From the NCBI GenBank assembly GCA_963975575.1, contig CAXBHL010000001.1:1364001-1428000 (forward strand): 64,000 nucleotides of DNA, read 5' to 3'. Under the pieces are notes generated by a model. The model saw only the letters and a program-made list of their open reading frames with translations. It had not been told where the DNA came from and made no database searches. Within the stretch, counting starts at the first letter, position 1. Each line of letters starts with the position of its first letter. This DNA comes from UBA6054 sp963975575 (lineage in GTDB: Bacteria; Planctomycetota; Phycisphaerae; Phycisphaerales; UBA1924). The translations under genes were made by a program, and so were the position numbers. This document shows positions 23,873 to 32,765 of the stretch, in pieces.

Positions 23873-26091
23873 GCGCCGCGGAGGTGCGGCTGTCCGGGTC
23901 GTTGCGCCGGTCGGTCGGATGGACCGTCGTTGGCGCGGTGCTGGCCTACGCGGTGGCGGACGTGTCGGCCGAGTTCCTGATCCTGATTTCCGCGGGCGTC
24001 GCGGCGGCGTGGATCTTCGCGGTCGGCCCGGGGCGTCCCGCCCCCGCCCGCGCGATCAACGCGGGGCTCCTGGGCGTGCTCGGCATCGGGTCGCTGCAAC
24101 TGCTGCGGCTCGGGTTCACGGTCAACGCGTTCGCGTACTTCATCGGGCTGCTGCTCGTTGTCAAGCTCTTCGACCTGCGCCGTTCGAAGGACTGGGGCCA
24201 GGCGCTGGTGCTCGTCACCGGCCTCTACATCTCCGCGGTGCTGACCAGCAACTCGATGCTCACCGGGGCGATGCTGCTGTTCGGCACGCTGCTGCACTTC
24301 CGCGCGATTCTCCGCTACCAGCTCTATTCGGCGGCCGAACGCGGCGGCCGGGCCGGCTCGCCGGTCGACGCGGGCATGCGCCGGGACCTTCGGTCGCTTC
24401 AGATCGGCGGCGGGTTCGCGATCCTTCTGGCCGCGGCCACGGTGTTCGTGTTCCTCCCCCGGAATCTCGGGTCACAGTCGTTCGGCAACTGGGGATCCCT
24501 CCCCTCGGGTCAGACCACCGGATTCACCGACGAGGTCCAGCTCGGCGGTCCGGGTCTGATTTCTCAGTCTCAGACCCCGGTGATGGACATCACCGTCACC
24601 GACCGCAACGACCGCAACCGGGGGCGTGCGGACGCGGCGGCGTTCTATCTGCGGGGGGCGGTGCTCGAGTCGTACTCCGACGGCCGGTGGACCCGCGAGG
24701 ACAACCCGGCCCTGCGCCGATTCATCCGTTCTCAGTACATCCCCGACGAGGCGATCATCCGGCCGTGGCTCTCGCCCAACCGCGAGCAGTGGGAGATCGA
24801 GCTGCGTGTCACGATCCGCAGCGTGACGGCGGGCACCTCGCCGCTGTTCACCGTCTGGCAGCCCCTGGAACTGCGCCCGGTGGGCAACGGGCAGTTTATC
24901 GCCCACGACCCGGTCAACGGGGTGGTGATGCGTGAGGGCTCCGCGGCCCGCGTCGAGTACGTCACACGCTCACGGGATCCCCGCTTTACGCCGGTGCTCT
25001 ATCCGCAGGACGGGGTGCGTTCGCCGCTGAGCCCCGGCGAGATCCCCGAGGGCGTGCGGACCTTCACGGAGGGTGTGCTGGCCGATCTGGACATCGAACC
25101 CGACCCGGCGTCGCGGCCCCTCGGTGACGATATCCGGGCCGTCCGTGCGCTCGAGAACCACCTGCAGTCCGCGTTCAGTTACACCCTGATCGACGAGCCG
25201 GTGCCGCCGGGACGGGAGCCGACCGTGTGGTTCCTGACGGAACGGCGCCGGGGGCACTGCGAGTACTACGCGTCCGCGCTCGCGCTCATGGCCCGATCGA
25301 TCGGCATCAACGCGCGTGTGATCACCGGCTACGTGGCGTCGGACTTCAACGAGGTGACCGGGCAGTACGTCGTCCGCGAGAGCAACGCGCACGGCTGGGT
25401 GGAGGCCGAGGTGGCGCCCGACGTCTGGATGACCTTCGACGGGACGCCCCCGTCGGACTTCTACCAGATCCACCAGCCCTCTCCGAGCTTCTGGCGGTCG
25501 GTCAAGAAGCTCTACGAGACGGCGGAGTTCGCGTGGGCCACCGGGGTCGTGGCCTTCGACACCGAGAGTCAGCGCCGGCTGCTCGGAGAGCTGGCCACCG
25601 ATTTCGGCCTGCGTCGGTTCGGGGGGCGGATGATCGAGCGGCTGCGCACCGACGGGGTCGGGCTGTTCGTGCGGGCGGCGATCGTGGCGGTGTCTGTGTT
25701 CTGCGCCTCGATGGTCATCGGGCTGGTTCTCATGCACCGGCGAGGGTTCTTTGTCGCCGTGTGGGCGGGTTTGAAGGACTGGCTTCGGGGCGTGCGTGCC
25801 CGGTTCCGCGGCACCCCACCAGACCCCGCCGCCCGCTTGCACGCGGTGACCCTGCGGGCGCTCTCGTCGTCGGGGCAGCCCAAGCCCGACGGCGTGCCGC
25901 TGCGGACGCACCTCGAACGGGTATCGCCGGCCCTGACCGACGAGCTCGCCGGGGCGCTGTCGGGTTCGTGCGAGCTGCTGTATCGGGCCCGGTTCACGCG
26001 GGCCGCCCCGCCGGCCGCCTCCGAGTTTGCCCGGGCCGGCGACGCGATCCGCGCGTCCGAGAACCGCGAACGCAGCGCTGCGTCGCGATAG
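23869..26091 (+). CDS. TgpA-like membrane transglutaminase/protease
   Basis: The 740-residue protein has an N-terminal block of about six membrane segments (DUF3488-type), a long extracytoplasmic region, a transglutaminase core and a C-terminal membrane segment (about residue 605-625) with a DUF4129-like tail. The catalytic triad is visible: Cys464 in RRGHCEYYASALALMARS, His508 in SNAHGWVEAEV and Asp524 in TFDGTPP. The family acts on peptides or proteins in the envelope; the substrate is unknown. The start ATG overlaps the DUF58 stop. Confidence 0.88.
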   Translation: MSAAEVRLSGSLRRSVGWTVVGAVLAYAVADVSAEFLILISAGVAAAWIFAVGPGRPAPARAINAGLLGVLGIGSLQLLRLGFTVNAFAYFIGLLLVVKLFDLRRSKDWGQALVLVTGLYISAVLTSNSMLTGAMLLFGTLLHFRAILRYQLYSAAERGGRAGSPVDAGMRRDLRSLQIGGGFAILLAAATVFVFLPRNLGSQSFGNWGSLPSGQTTGFTDEVQLGGPGLISQSQTPVMDITVTDRNDRNRGRADAAAFYLRGAVLESYSDGRWTREDNPALRRFIRSQYIPDEAIIRPWLSPNREQWEIELRVTIRSVTAGTSPLFTVWQPLELRPVGNGQFIAHDPVNGVVMREGSAARVEYVTRSRDPRFTPVLYPQDGVRSPLSPGEIPEGVRTFTEGVLADLDIEPDPASRPLGDDIRAVRALENHLQSAFSYTLIDEPVPPGREPTVWFLTERRRGHCEYYASALALMARSIGINARVITGYVASDFNEVTGQYVVRESNAHGWVEAEVAPDVWMTFDGTPPSDFYQIHQPSPSFWRSVKKLYETAEFAWATGVVAFDTESQRRLLGELATDFGLRRFGGRMIERLRTDGVGLFVRAAIVAVSVFCASMVIGLVLMHRRGFFVAVWAGLKDWLRGVRARFRGTPPDPAARLHAVTLRALSSSGQPKPDGVPLRTHLERVSPALTDELAGALSGSCELLYRARFTRAAPPAASEFARAGDAIRASENRERSAASR

Positions 26092-26160
26092 CAGGTGAAG
26101 CCTGTGCCGTTCGGGCCCGATGTCCGAGTGGGGGAAACTTTCGTCCCACGGAGACCCGAC

Positions 26161-27003
26161 ATGCCCGCCAACCGTTCCCGCACCGAGAGATGGCGTGACT
26201 GCCTGAACCAGATCTGCGAACGAGGAGGCGGCCTCGAGTTCGCCATTGACCAAGGGGGTGCTTCGGACCGCAAGGACCTCGTCTGGCGGGTGCACGTCTA
26301 CCGCGTGGAGCGCAACACCATCCTGATCGAGCACCCCGGCTCCATGGGCCAGTCGTTCCCCGTGGCGGCCGGAACGCCGCTGGTGGGGATCATGGCCGTC
26401 GGGCAGAACCGTTGGATGTTCCGCACCAAGGTCCTCTCGGTGGAAACGGTTCCCGGTCGGGGAGGGCCCCGTCGCGCGCTGCGCATCGAGTCGCCCGAGA
26501 CCGTCGAGCGCTGTATCCGCCGCAACGCCGAGCGCACCTCGACGCTGGAACTGTCTCTGCCCACGGTCGATTGCTGGCCGCTGCTCAACGTTCAATCCGC
26601 GCGGGCGGTCGAGGTGGCCAACCGCGACCAGATCGGCGAACTGCTCGCCACCGGCGGGCAGGCACGCCCGAGCGACGACGCGGTGGCGATCCCCGAGGTG
26701 GGGCCCCGGTTCGAGGCCCGCCTGGCCAACATCGGCGGGGGCGGCGTGGGTCTGATCATCCCTCGGCAGGATCACTCGACCGTCGACTCGGTCCACCCGT
26801 ACTTCCTGCGCATCGACCTCCGCCCGGCGGTGCCCGCGCCGCTGCTGCTCACCGCCCGGGTCGCACACACCCACATCGATTCCCAGCAGAACACCTACGC
26901 CGGTCTCGCGTTCGACTTCGCCCACAACCCGGACCATAAGGGTTTCGTGGTCGGCGAGATCGCCCGGTATGTCGGCGCGATGCCCTTCCGCCGGGCGGCC
27001 TGA
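26161..27003 (+). CDS. YcgR/PilZ-like protein
   Basis: I choose ATG 26161 because a GGAGA site lies about 7 bases upstream; a start at 26095 would add 22 residues without a site. The 280-residue protein resembles flagellar-brake YcgR proteins. An N-terminal beta domain (about 10-120) contains GTPLVGIMAVGQNRWMFRTKVL. This is followed by RNAERTSTLELSLP, a weak match to the RxxxR start of PilZ domains that bind cyclic-di-GMP. The second PilZ strand pair would be ARLANIGGGGVGLII (compare D/NxSxxG). No membrane segment is seen. Terminator 27031-27059 follows. Confidence 0.6.
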   Translation: MPANRSRTERWRDCLNQICERGGGLEFAIDQGGASDRKDLVWRVHVYRVERNTILIEHPGSMGQSFPVAAGTPLVGIMAVGQNRWMFRTKVLSVETVPGRGGPRRALRIESPETVERCIRRNAERTSTLELSLPTVDCWPLLNVQSARAVEVANRDQIGELLATGGQARPSDDAVAIPEVGPRFEARLANIGGGGVGLIIPRQDHSTVDSVHPYFLRIDLRPAVPAPLLLTARVAHTHIDSQQNTYAGLAFDFAHNPDHKGFVVGEIARYVGAMPFRRAA

Positions 27004-27030
27004 GTTCCCGGTGCGGATCCGTACAACGAA

Positions 27031-27059
27031 AACGCCCGGCGTGCGACACGCCGGGCGTT
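27031..27059. terminator. Bidirectional terminator between convergent genes
   Basis: AACGCCCGGCGTG (27031-27043) and CACGCCGGGCGTT (27047-27059) form a perfect 13-base stem with loop CGA. On the minus strand it runs into TTTTCG, giving a T tract for the DUF4097-like gene. On the plus strand the tail is TTG followed by CTGTTC, which is weaker. It lies between the PilZ-like gene (+) and the lipoprotein gene (-). Confidence 0.85.
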
Positions 27060-27104
27060 GCTGTTCATGGGATCAGGGGGCGGACGCCCGAAATCCGGCC
27101 GGGC

Positions 27105-27944
27105 TTACCAGTCTTTGAGGGTGTACATCGTGGGATGGTCGGCCACCATCACCAGCGCGTCGCCGTCGTCGGCCCGCAGGGTGATCGAGTTGATGCCGTC
27201 GTTCCAGATGCCGGTCCAGTGTCCCTTGGCGGGGCGGGAGTGTTCGGTGACGCCGTAGCGGCCGTCGAAGGTGACCTTGCCGCGGGGGGCGATGAGCTCG
27301 ATGGTGCCCGCGGAGTTCTTGCCGACGACCATCTTCACGTCTCCGCCCGTGCTCGAGGCGGTGACAGGCTCGTTGATGGCGTTGTCCGTGCGGATCTCGA
27401 TGTCGCCGCCGGCGATCTCCGCGGTGCCCGACTCGGCGTCGATCACGCCGGTGGCTCCGATGATGGTGATCTTGCCGCCCGCGTTGCGGACGCGCACGCC
27501 GTCGGCGCGGGGCACGTAGACGATCACGTCGATGGGGGGCCGGAAGCCATCGACGGTCAGGTCGGTCGGGCGGACCACCACGGTCCCCACCTCGCCGTTG
27601 GTGACGTGCTCGGCGGTGAAGTACTCGCCGGTCGGATCGAACTCGTAGCCCTGGCGGGCGGTCCGCCACCGCATGCGGACCTCCTGGCGGACCTTGAAGG
27701 CGATGAACGACTCTTCGTTGCGGGGTCGGGCGTCGATGGTCACATCACCCCATGGGTTCTCGATGTCGATGGCGGTGATCTGGCCCACGGTGACAGGGGT
27801 GCCCTCAACCGGGACCGATCGGGCCAGGCGGTTGGCCTCGATGCGGGCCCGCAGCCCGCCCATGCGCTGGCCGCAGCCGGCGATGAGGGCGGTGGTGCCG
27901 ATGAGTGTCAGGGCGATGATCGGGCGGGCAATCCGGTTGCGCAT
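27105..27944 (-). CDS. Lipoprotein with DUF4097-like beta-helix
   Basis: The 279-residue product has a lipoprotein signal (ALIAGC, Cys24) and then a long region of short strands with many Gly/Asp turns. These include IDIENPWGDVTI, VRVRNAGGKITIIGATG, EIAGGDIEIRT and TASSTGGDVKMVVG. The repetition every 15-20 residues suggests a right-handed beta-helix such as DUF4097 adhesin-like proteins. No catalytic residues are recognisable. The leader upstream contains a strong hairpin (27965-27989). It ends before the bidirectional terminator. Confidence 0.65.
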   Translation of the reverse strand: MRNRIARPIIALTLIGTTALIAGCGQRMGGLRARIEANRLARSVPVEGTPVTVGQITAIDIENPWGDVTIDARPRNEESFIAFKVRQEVRMRWRTARQGYEFDPTGEYFTAEHVTNGEVGTVVVRPTDLTVDGFRPPIDVIVYVPRADGVRVRNAGGKITIIGATGVIDAESGTAEIAGGDIEIRTDNAINEPVTASSTGGDVKMVVGKNSAGTIELIAPRGKVTFDGRYGVTEHSRPAKGHWTGIWNDGINSITLRADDGDALVMVADHPTMYTLKDW

Positions 27945-28280
27945 CTTTGAAAGTCCTTTGCGTTCCCGGTGGGGTGGGGACCCACCGGGGTTTGGTCCAT
28001 GCTAAGATAGCCCATTGTCGCCGTTCCGGCGGGACCGGAGCGGCGTGAGCATCCAAACTTTTCCCGCCCGCCGGTACGGCGGCGTGCCGGTTCATCGTCG
28101 CAGTTCCTCCTATCGGTTCCTCTTCCACTCTGGTTTCAGAAGGGTTCGACAGAACACGAAGCGTCCGCTCAGAGCGGGCGGGATCCAGCAGACGAGCCTG
28201 CACCCACGCACCGGACGGGCGGTCCAACAAGAGGGCCAGCGGCGGTTCCCCACGCCCAGTTCGCCCTTGGAGACCACGGC
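27945..28280. other. Gene-free divergent region between lipoprotein and rny
   Basis: This 336-base stretch holds no convincing gene. It contains a perfect 9-base inverted repeat, CCCGGTGGG (27965-27973) with CCCACCGGG (27981-27989). This would form a hairpin in the 5' leader of the minus-strand lipoprotein mRNA. A TATCTT on the minus strand near 28006-28011 is a possible -10 without a clear -35. An imperfect repeat with arms GCCGTTCCGG/CCGGAGCGGC lies around 28020-28044. GGAG near 28269-28272 is the ribosome site of rny. I see no strong promoter for rny. Confidence 0.5.
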
Positions 28281-29909
28281 GTGGTCGGCGCAAACTCATT
28301 ATTGACAGTGGCTTCCGCCGCGTTGCCGGCCCAGGCCGAACCGGGCGGGCTCGTTGCGATGCTCCTTGCCGCTTTGGTCGGCCTAGTCCTCGGGGCGGTG
28401 GTGGGGGTGTTCGGCAGCCGGTTCGTCTTCGGCCAGCGGATGGCCAACGCCAAGTCCGAGGCGGCGGAGATCGTCCGCCGGGCCGAGGAGGACGCCCGCA
28501 ACGGCGCCGAAAAGATCCGCCTTGAGGCCGAGCGCAAGGCGATCGAGCGCAAGGAGTCGGTGGATAAGGAACTCGACGCCTCCCGCACCGAGCTCCGCGA
28601 GGCCGAACGCCGCATCGCCAAGCGTGAGGACCTGTTCGACCGCAAGGAAGAGACGCTGACGATCAAGGAACGGGGGCTGACGGACCAGGCGGCCAAGCTG
28701 GAGAAGCGCGGCGAGCAGCTGGCCGCCCGGGAGGACGAGATCGTCCGGCTCCGCGAGAAGCAGGAGGCCGAGCTCCAGCGTGTCGCCCAGCTCGACCGGT
28801 CGCAGGCCAAAGAGCTGCTGCTCGAGCGGGTTGCGGAGAAGACCCGGGCCGAGATGGGCAAGGTCACCCGGCAGATCATCGAGGACGCCGAGGAGAACGC
28901 CCGCCGGGAGGCGACCGAGATCCTCATCAACACGGTCCAGCGGTACGCCAACGAGCTGACCAGCGAGTCGACCGTCCGCACGGTGGCGATCCCCTCGGAC
29001 GACATGAAGGGGCGGATCATCGGGCGCGAGGGGCGGAACATCCGGGCGATCGAGAAGGCAACCGGCGCCGACATCATCGTGGACGACACGCCGGGCGTGA
29101 TTGTGGTCTCCTGCTTCGACAAGGTCCGCCAAGCCATCGCGGTCGAGTCGCTCGAGCGCCTGATCGCCGACGGGCGGATGCACCCCACCCGGATCGAAGA
29201 GGTCGTCGAGAAGGTCAAGGGTGAGATCGAGGAGAAGATTGTCAAGACCGGCAAGGACGCGGCCGTCGAGCTCGGGCTCAAGGGCATGCACCCGAAGGTC
29301 ATCGAGGCGATGGGCCGGCTCTCGTACCGGACCAGCTACGGGCAGAACGTGCTCAAGCACTCCATCGAGGTCGCTTACCTGTCGCAGATCATCGCGGACC
29401 AGCTGGGTCTGGACGGCAAGATGGCCCGCCGGGCCGGGTTCCTGCACGACATCGGCAAGGCCATGGACCACGAGATGGAGGGCGGGCACCCCAAGATCGG
29501 CATGGACTTCGCCCGCCAGTACGGCGAGAAAGACGAAGAGGTCCTCAACGCCATCGGCGGCCACCACGCCGACATCCCCGCAACGACCTGGTACACGCCG
29601 ATCATCATGGCCGCCGACGCGGTCAGCGCCGCCCGGCCCGGCGCCCGGCGTGAGTCGATGGAGCGGTACGTCCAGCGCCTCAACGATCTGCAGGACATCG
29701 CCCTCTCCCAGCCGGGGGTCAACGAGGCGTACGCCGTCCAGGCTGGGCGCGAGGTCCGCGTGATGATCGACGCCAACCGCGTCTCGGACGACGAGGCCTT
29801 CCTCATCGCCCACGAGATCGCCAAGCGGGTCTCGGACGAGATGACTTTCCCGGGCGAGATCCGCGTCACCGTGCTGCGCGAAACCCGAGCCATCGAGATC
29901 GCCCGCTGA
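28281..29909 (+). CDS. rny: Ribonuclease Y
   Basis: A membrane-anchored endoribonuclease that starts mRNA decay. The 542-residue protein has an N-terminal membrane helix (about 24-50), a long charged coiled coil (about 50-215) and a KH domain (GREGRNIRAIEKATGA, about 249-264). Its HD domain has HSIEVAYLSQIIADQL (about 360) and the catalytic pair in GFLHDIGKAMDHE (about 387-399). Its architecture and length match the family. The start is GTG 28281 with GGAG about 9 bases upstream. A UbiA-like gene converges 12 bases beyond the stop, so no terminator fits between them. Confidence 0.96.
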   Translation: MVGANSLLTVASAALPAQAEPGGLVAMLLAALVGLVLGAVVGVFGSRFVFGQRMANAKSEAAEIVRRAEEDARNGAEKIRLEAERKAIERKESVDKELDASRTELREAERRIAKREDLFDRKEETLTIKERGLTDQAAKLEKRGEQLAAREDEIVRLREKQEAELQRVAQLDRSQAKELLLERVAEKTRAEMGKVTRQIIEDAEENARREATEILINTVQRYANELTSESTVRTVAIPSDDMKGRIIGREGRNIRAIEKATGADIIVDDTPGVIVVSCFDKVRQAIAVESLERLIADGRMHPTRIEEVVEKVKGEIEEKIVKTGKDAAVELGLKGMHPKVIEAMGRLSYRTSYGQNVLKHSIEVAYLSQIIADQLGLDGKMARRAGFLHDIGKAMDHEMEGGHPKIGMDFARQYGEKDEEVLNAIGGHHADIPATTWYTPIIMAADAVSAARPGARRESMERYVQRLNDLQDIALSQPGVNEAYAVQAGREVRVMIDANRVSDDEAFLIAHEIAKRVSDEMTFPGEIRVTVLRETRAIEIAR

Positions 29910-29921
29910 CCGGGCGGCACC

Positions 29922-30779
29922 TTACGCCAAGGCCAGACAGGCGGCGGCGATCACCGCGAGCCGAGCGTCGATGAAGTCTCGACGCCGAGGCAGCAACCGA
30001 GCGACCACCGCGGAGGCCAGCAGCAGCGCCGCAAAGCATGTCGCTTGCACGGGCGGAACCACCAAGAACGCGGCAACGGCGGCGAAGGCGTACGCCGCCC
30101 CGGCCGTCAGCCACGCCGCCCGCGGGCCCGCGAGGACCGGGATCGACATGGTGCCGTAGCCGGCGTCCGCGTGCCGGTCGTCGAGGTCGCAGAGCACCGC
30201 GTCCCCGAAGATGACAAGGGCAACCACCATCGCCCCCGCCGCCAGGCGGCCCCAGAGCGGTCCAGCGCGGGTGGACACCAGCGGTCCGATCGCAAGGCAG
30301 ATATGCCCCGCCGTGATGAAAAGGCCCTTGGCTGCGGCCCTGTCCTTGGGCCTCGGGCGGGTAGGGTCGGCCGGGCGTCCCGCGTACCAACCGATCACCG
30401 CGGCGACCCCGGCGGGCACGAGCGCCAGCGGGGACCAGATCCACCAGCCGACCGCCGAGGCGCAGAGCAACTCGACGACGATCAGCGTTCGGACCGCGCG
30501 GTGATGCCGAAGCAGCGCGAGGAACCGGTCCGGCTGGGCGACCGCGTCCGCCGGGTCCATCCGTGATCGCGAGATCTTCACCCGGTCGAAGAGGTACCCG
30601 GCCTGGGCGCACAGGAAAACGAACAGCCACCCAGCCGGCGGCGGACGCTGATCGCCAAGCCACGAAAGCAGGCCGAGCACCCCCGTCGCGTAGAGGCCCG
30701 CCCAGACCGCCCAATCACCCGGGACCGCGATCGCCCGCCGCACCGAACCGCGCCGGCCGGATGGTCCCGGCTCGCTCAC
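29922..30779 (-). CDS. UbiA-family prenyltransferase-like membrane protein
   Basis: The 285-residue protein has about eight hydrophobic segments. The second Asp-rich motif of UbiA enzymes is seen as DAVLCDLDDRHADAGYGTMS (about residues 190-209). The first appears as YLFDRVKISRSRMDPAD (about 62-78), a divergent version of the N/DxxxD pattern. UbiA enzymes attach an isoprenoid chain to an aromatic acceptor. The substrate is unknown, and the altered first motif leaves room for another role. Its start GTG 30779 overlaps the stop of the PpiC-like lipoprotein by 4 bases, so the two are co-expressed. Confidence 0.65.
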   Translation of the reverse strand: MSEPGPSGRRGSVRRAIAVPGDWAVWAGLYATGVLGLLSWLGDQRPPPAGWLFVFLCAQAGYLFDRVKISRSRMDPADAVAQPDRFLALLRHHRAVRTLIVVELLCASAVGWWIWSPLALVPAGVAAVIGWYAGRPADPTRPRPKDRAAAKGLFITAGHICLAIGPLVSTRAGPLWGRLAAGAMVVALVIFGDAVLCDLDDRHADAGYGTMSIPVLAGPRAAWLTAGAAYAFAAVAAFLVVPPVQATCFAALLLASAVVARLLPRRRDFIDARLAVIAAACLALA

Positions 30780-31828
30780 CGGCGGTCACGCCACGCCCGG
30801 GCGAGGTCGGGATCCACGGGGCTCACGCGGGCGCGTTCGATCAGCTCGCGGGCCAGGCGCTCCATGGCGAGCCGCTCCTTGCGCTGTCGCAGCCGACGGG
30901 ACACCCGCTCGGCCTCGCCCGCTTCAGGGGCCCGACCCGCCTGCACCGACTCGACGAGGACAACGGCGAATCCGCCGGCGGTCGAGAGCACGGATGACAG
31001 GCCGCCGGGCTCGAGCGCCGCGGCGGCGTTGCCCACGATGCTCGGGTAGGCGGGGTCCTCCGTGTGAAACCGCTCGACGAGCCCCCCTCGGGCGCTGGTC
31101 GGGTGCGTGGAGTGCAGGGCCGCCTGCTCGGCGAAGACCCACACGCGAGACTCGGCCGGTGCCGCCAGTGCTTCGGTGCGTGCGCGCGTCGCCAGCGCTT
31201 CCGAGGACGAAACAAAGAGCCGCACACGCCGCGTCTCTCCGAAGGCCAGACGGCGAGCCAGTTCGAGTTCGGCGGGGTCGGGTTCGGAGCCCGCCCGGAC
31301 CAGGGCTCGCAGCAGGGCGTTCCGGCGCAGGAGCGATTCGTACCGCACCGGTCCGAGGCCGCGGGACCGGCGGATCTGCTCAAGCACTTCCATCCGGGAC
31401 TGTCCCGAGGAGACGGAGGCGATCTCTTCGAGCAGGGAGGCCTCCTCGGCGCGGATCTCGGTCTCGCCTACCCGCACCCCGGCCCGCGCGGCCTCGCGTT
31501 CGAGCGAGCGGTCCAGGACGATCTCTTCGAGCACCAGCGCCCCCGCGGCCTCGGCGAGCGGCGTGCGGAGGGTCGCCCAATCCAGCGTTGATCCGTCGAT
31601 GACGACGGCCCGGTCTGGTTGTCCGGCAACGGAGCGATCCGCATCAGCCGATCGATCGGGGGCGGTCCGCGCCAGGTCGAGGGCCGTCGAGTCGGTCGTT
31701 GGGGCCTCCTCGGACCGGTTCGCCGCGCAGCCCCACGCCACTGATACGACGGCGAGCGTGAAGAGTCCGCCGGCCGCGGCCCGATGAACCGTGGAGCGGA
31801 AGGAAAACGCGAAGTCGGATCGGATCAT
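30776..31828 (-). CDS. PpiC/SurA-like lipoprotein (peptidyl-prolyl isomerase-like)
   Basis: The 350-residue product has a signal peptide ending VAWGC (lipid Cys at about residue 34). A disordered acidic region follows, then a helical SurA-N-like segment (LEEIVLDRSLEREAARAGV). The C-terminal part has the parvulin pattern SARGGLVERF, then NAAAALEPGGLSSVLSTAGGFAVVLVE (about 240-300). The order GG, then LxPGxxS, then GGFxVV matches PPIC rotamases. It should help fold exported proteins. ATG 31828 is directly preceded by a GTG at 31831; I use the ATG. It is co-transcribed with the UbiA-like gene. Confidence 0.7.
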   Translation of the reverse strand: MIRSDFAFSFRSTVHRAAAGGLFTLAVVSVAWGCAANRSEEAPTTDSTALDLARTAPDRSADADRSVAGQPDRAVVIDGSTLDWATLRTPLAEAAGALVLEEIVLDRSLEREAARAGVRVGETEIRAEEASLLEEIASVSSGQSRMEVLEQIRRSRGLGPVRYESLLRRNALLRALVRAGSEPDPAELELARRLAFGETRRVRLFVSSSEALATRARTEALAAPAESRVWVFAEQAALHSTHPTSARGGLVERFHTEDPAYPSIVGNAAAALEPGGLSSVLSTAGGFAVVLVESVQAGRAPEAGEAERVSRRLRQRKERLAMERLARELIERARVSPVDPDLARAWRDRR

Positions 31829-31891
31829 CACGGATCCGAGGCGTTGGATCGGTTCGGGTCAACCGTGGGGGCCCGCGGGGCGTAGATTCAG

Positions 31892-32749
31892 ATGATGGAA
31901 AGCGCGAATCAGACCGCTCCCAGCAGCCCAGGACCCGCGCGGGCTGCCGTGATGGCCGGAGCGATGGGCGTCGCCGGAGAACTGCCCCGCCCCATGCCCA
32001 GAGCGGTTCTGTGCCCGTACTGCGGCGGGGTCACGGCCCAGACGGGGCGGTGCACCGCCTGCGGCGGCCGGTTCGATCCGCTCTCCCGCCAGGCAACGCA
32101 GAACCACATGGGCCCGTGGGCGATCCGTGACGATCGCGCCCCGCACCGCCCGGGGTGTACTTACGAGACGCTCTGCCGCCTGATCGACGCCGGTTCGGTC
32201 GGGCTCGACAGCGTGGTGAGGGGTCCGAGCACCCGTCAGTTCTGGACGCTCGCCCGCCACACCCCGGGGGTCTCCCACCGGCTGGGGGTCTGCCACAACT
32301 GCCGCGAGCCGGTGGCCCGTGACGCGTTCCAGTGCCCTTCCTGCCACGCCCCGTTCACGGTCGATCGCGACCGGCAGCACCTCGGGGTCGGGCCGTTCCG
32401 CCCGCTCCCGGGCCAGGGAACACCCGAGGTCATGGCGCTGCACGCCGGGCCGGCGCGATCGGCGGGTGTCGAGCCGAAAGACTTCACCCGCGTCACCACC
32501 GGCGCTGATGGGAACGCCTCAGCCGGGATGGGGGGCGCGACGGAAGAGCAGATCCGAGCCGCGGGGCGGGCCCAGACCGCCGCCACGACGTGGCGGCGCC
32601 ACAGCGAGCAGGAGCGTTCCCGCGGCCTCGTCGCTCTTGTGCTCGCCGCGCTGGTCGTGCTGACCAGCCTGCTGTATGCTGGACTTGTCTCTTCCGGCCC
32701 GACACGCGGGGCCCCGGTCGAGGAGCCGCCCCGCGAAGCGGGCGGATGA
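31892..32749 (+). CDS. Zinc-ribbon and GYF_2-like membrane protein
   Basis: The 285-residue protein has an N-terminal zinc ribbon, CPYC followed by CTAC (about residues 41-56). A GYF_2-like segment comes next (GPWAIRDDRAP ... TLCRLIDAGSVGLDSVVRGP, about 74-110), then a second zinc ribbon (CHNC followed by CPSC, about 134-151). A single membrane helix lies near the C terminus (ALVLAALVVLTSLLYAGL, about 250-267). This arrangement of ribbons plus a tail anchor is common in uncharacterised planctomycete proteins. No catalytic site is evident. It starts at ATG 31892 and is divergent from the PpiC-like gene. Confidence 0.6.
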   Translation: MMESANQTAPSSPGPARAAVMAGAMGVAGELPRPMPRAVLCPYCGGVTAQTGRCTACGGRFDPLSRQATQNHMGPWAIRDDRAPHRPGCTYETLCRLIDAGSVGLDSVVRGPSTRQFWTLARHTPGVSHRLGVCHNCREPVARDAFQCPSCHAPFTVDRDRQHLGVGPFRPLPGQGTPEVMALHAGPARSAGVEPKDFTRVTTGADGNASAGMGGATEEQIRAAGRAQTAATTWRRHSEQERSRGLVALVLAALVVLTSLLYAGLVSSGPTRGAPVEEPPREAGG

Positions 32750-32765
32750 CCCCCCGGAGATTGGC

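Noticed and set aside
28301..28330. TTGACA-like -35 element within the start of rny
   Set aside because: The hexamer at about 28302 lies inside the coding region and has no matching -10 at 16-18 bases.
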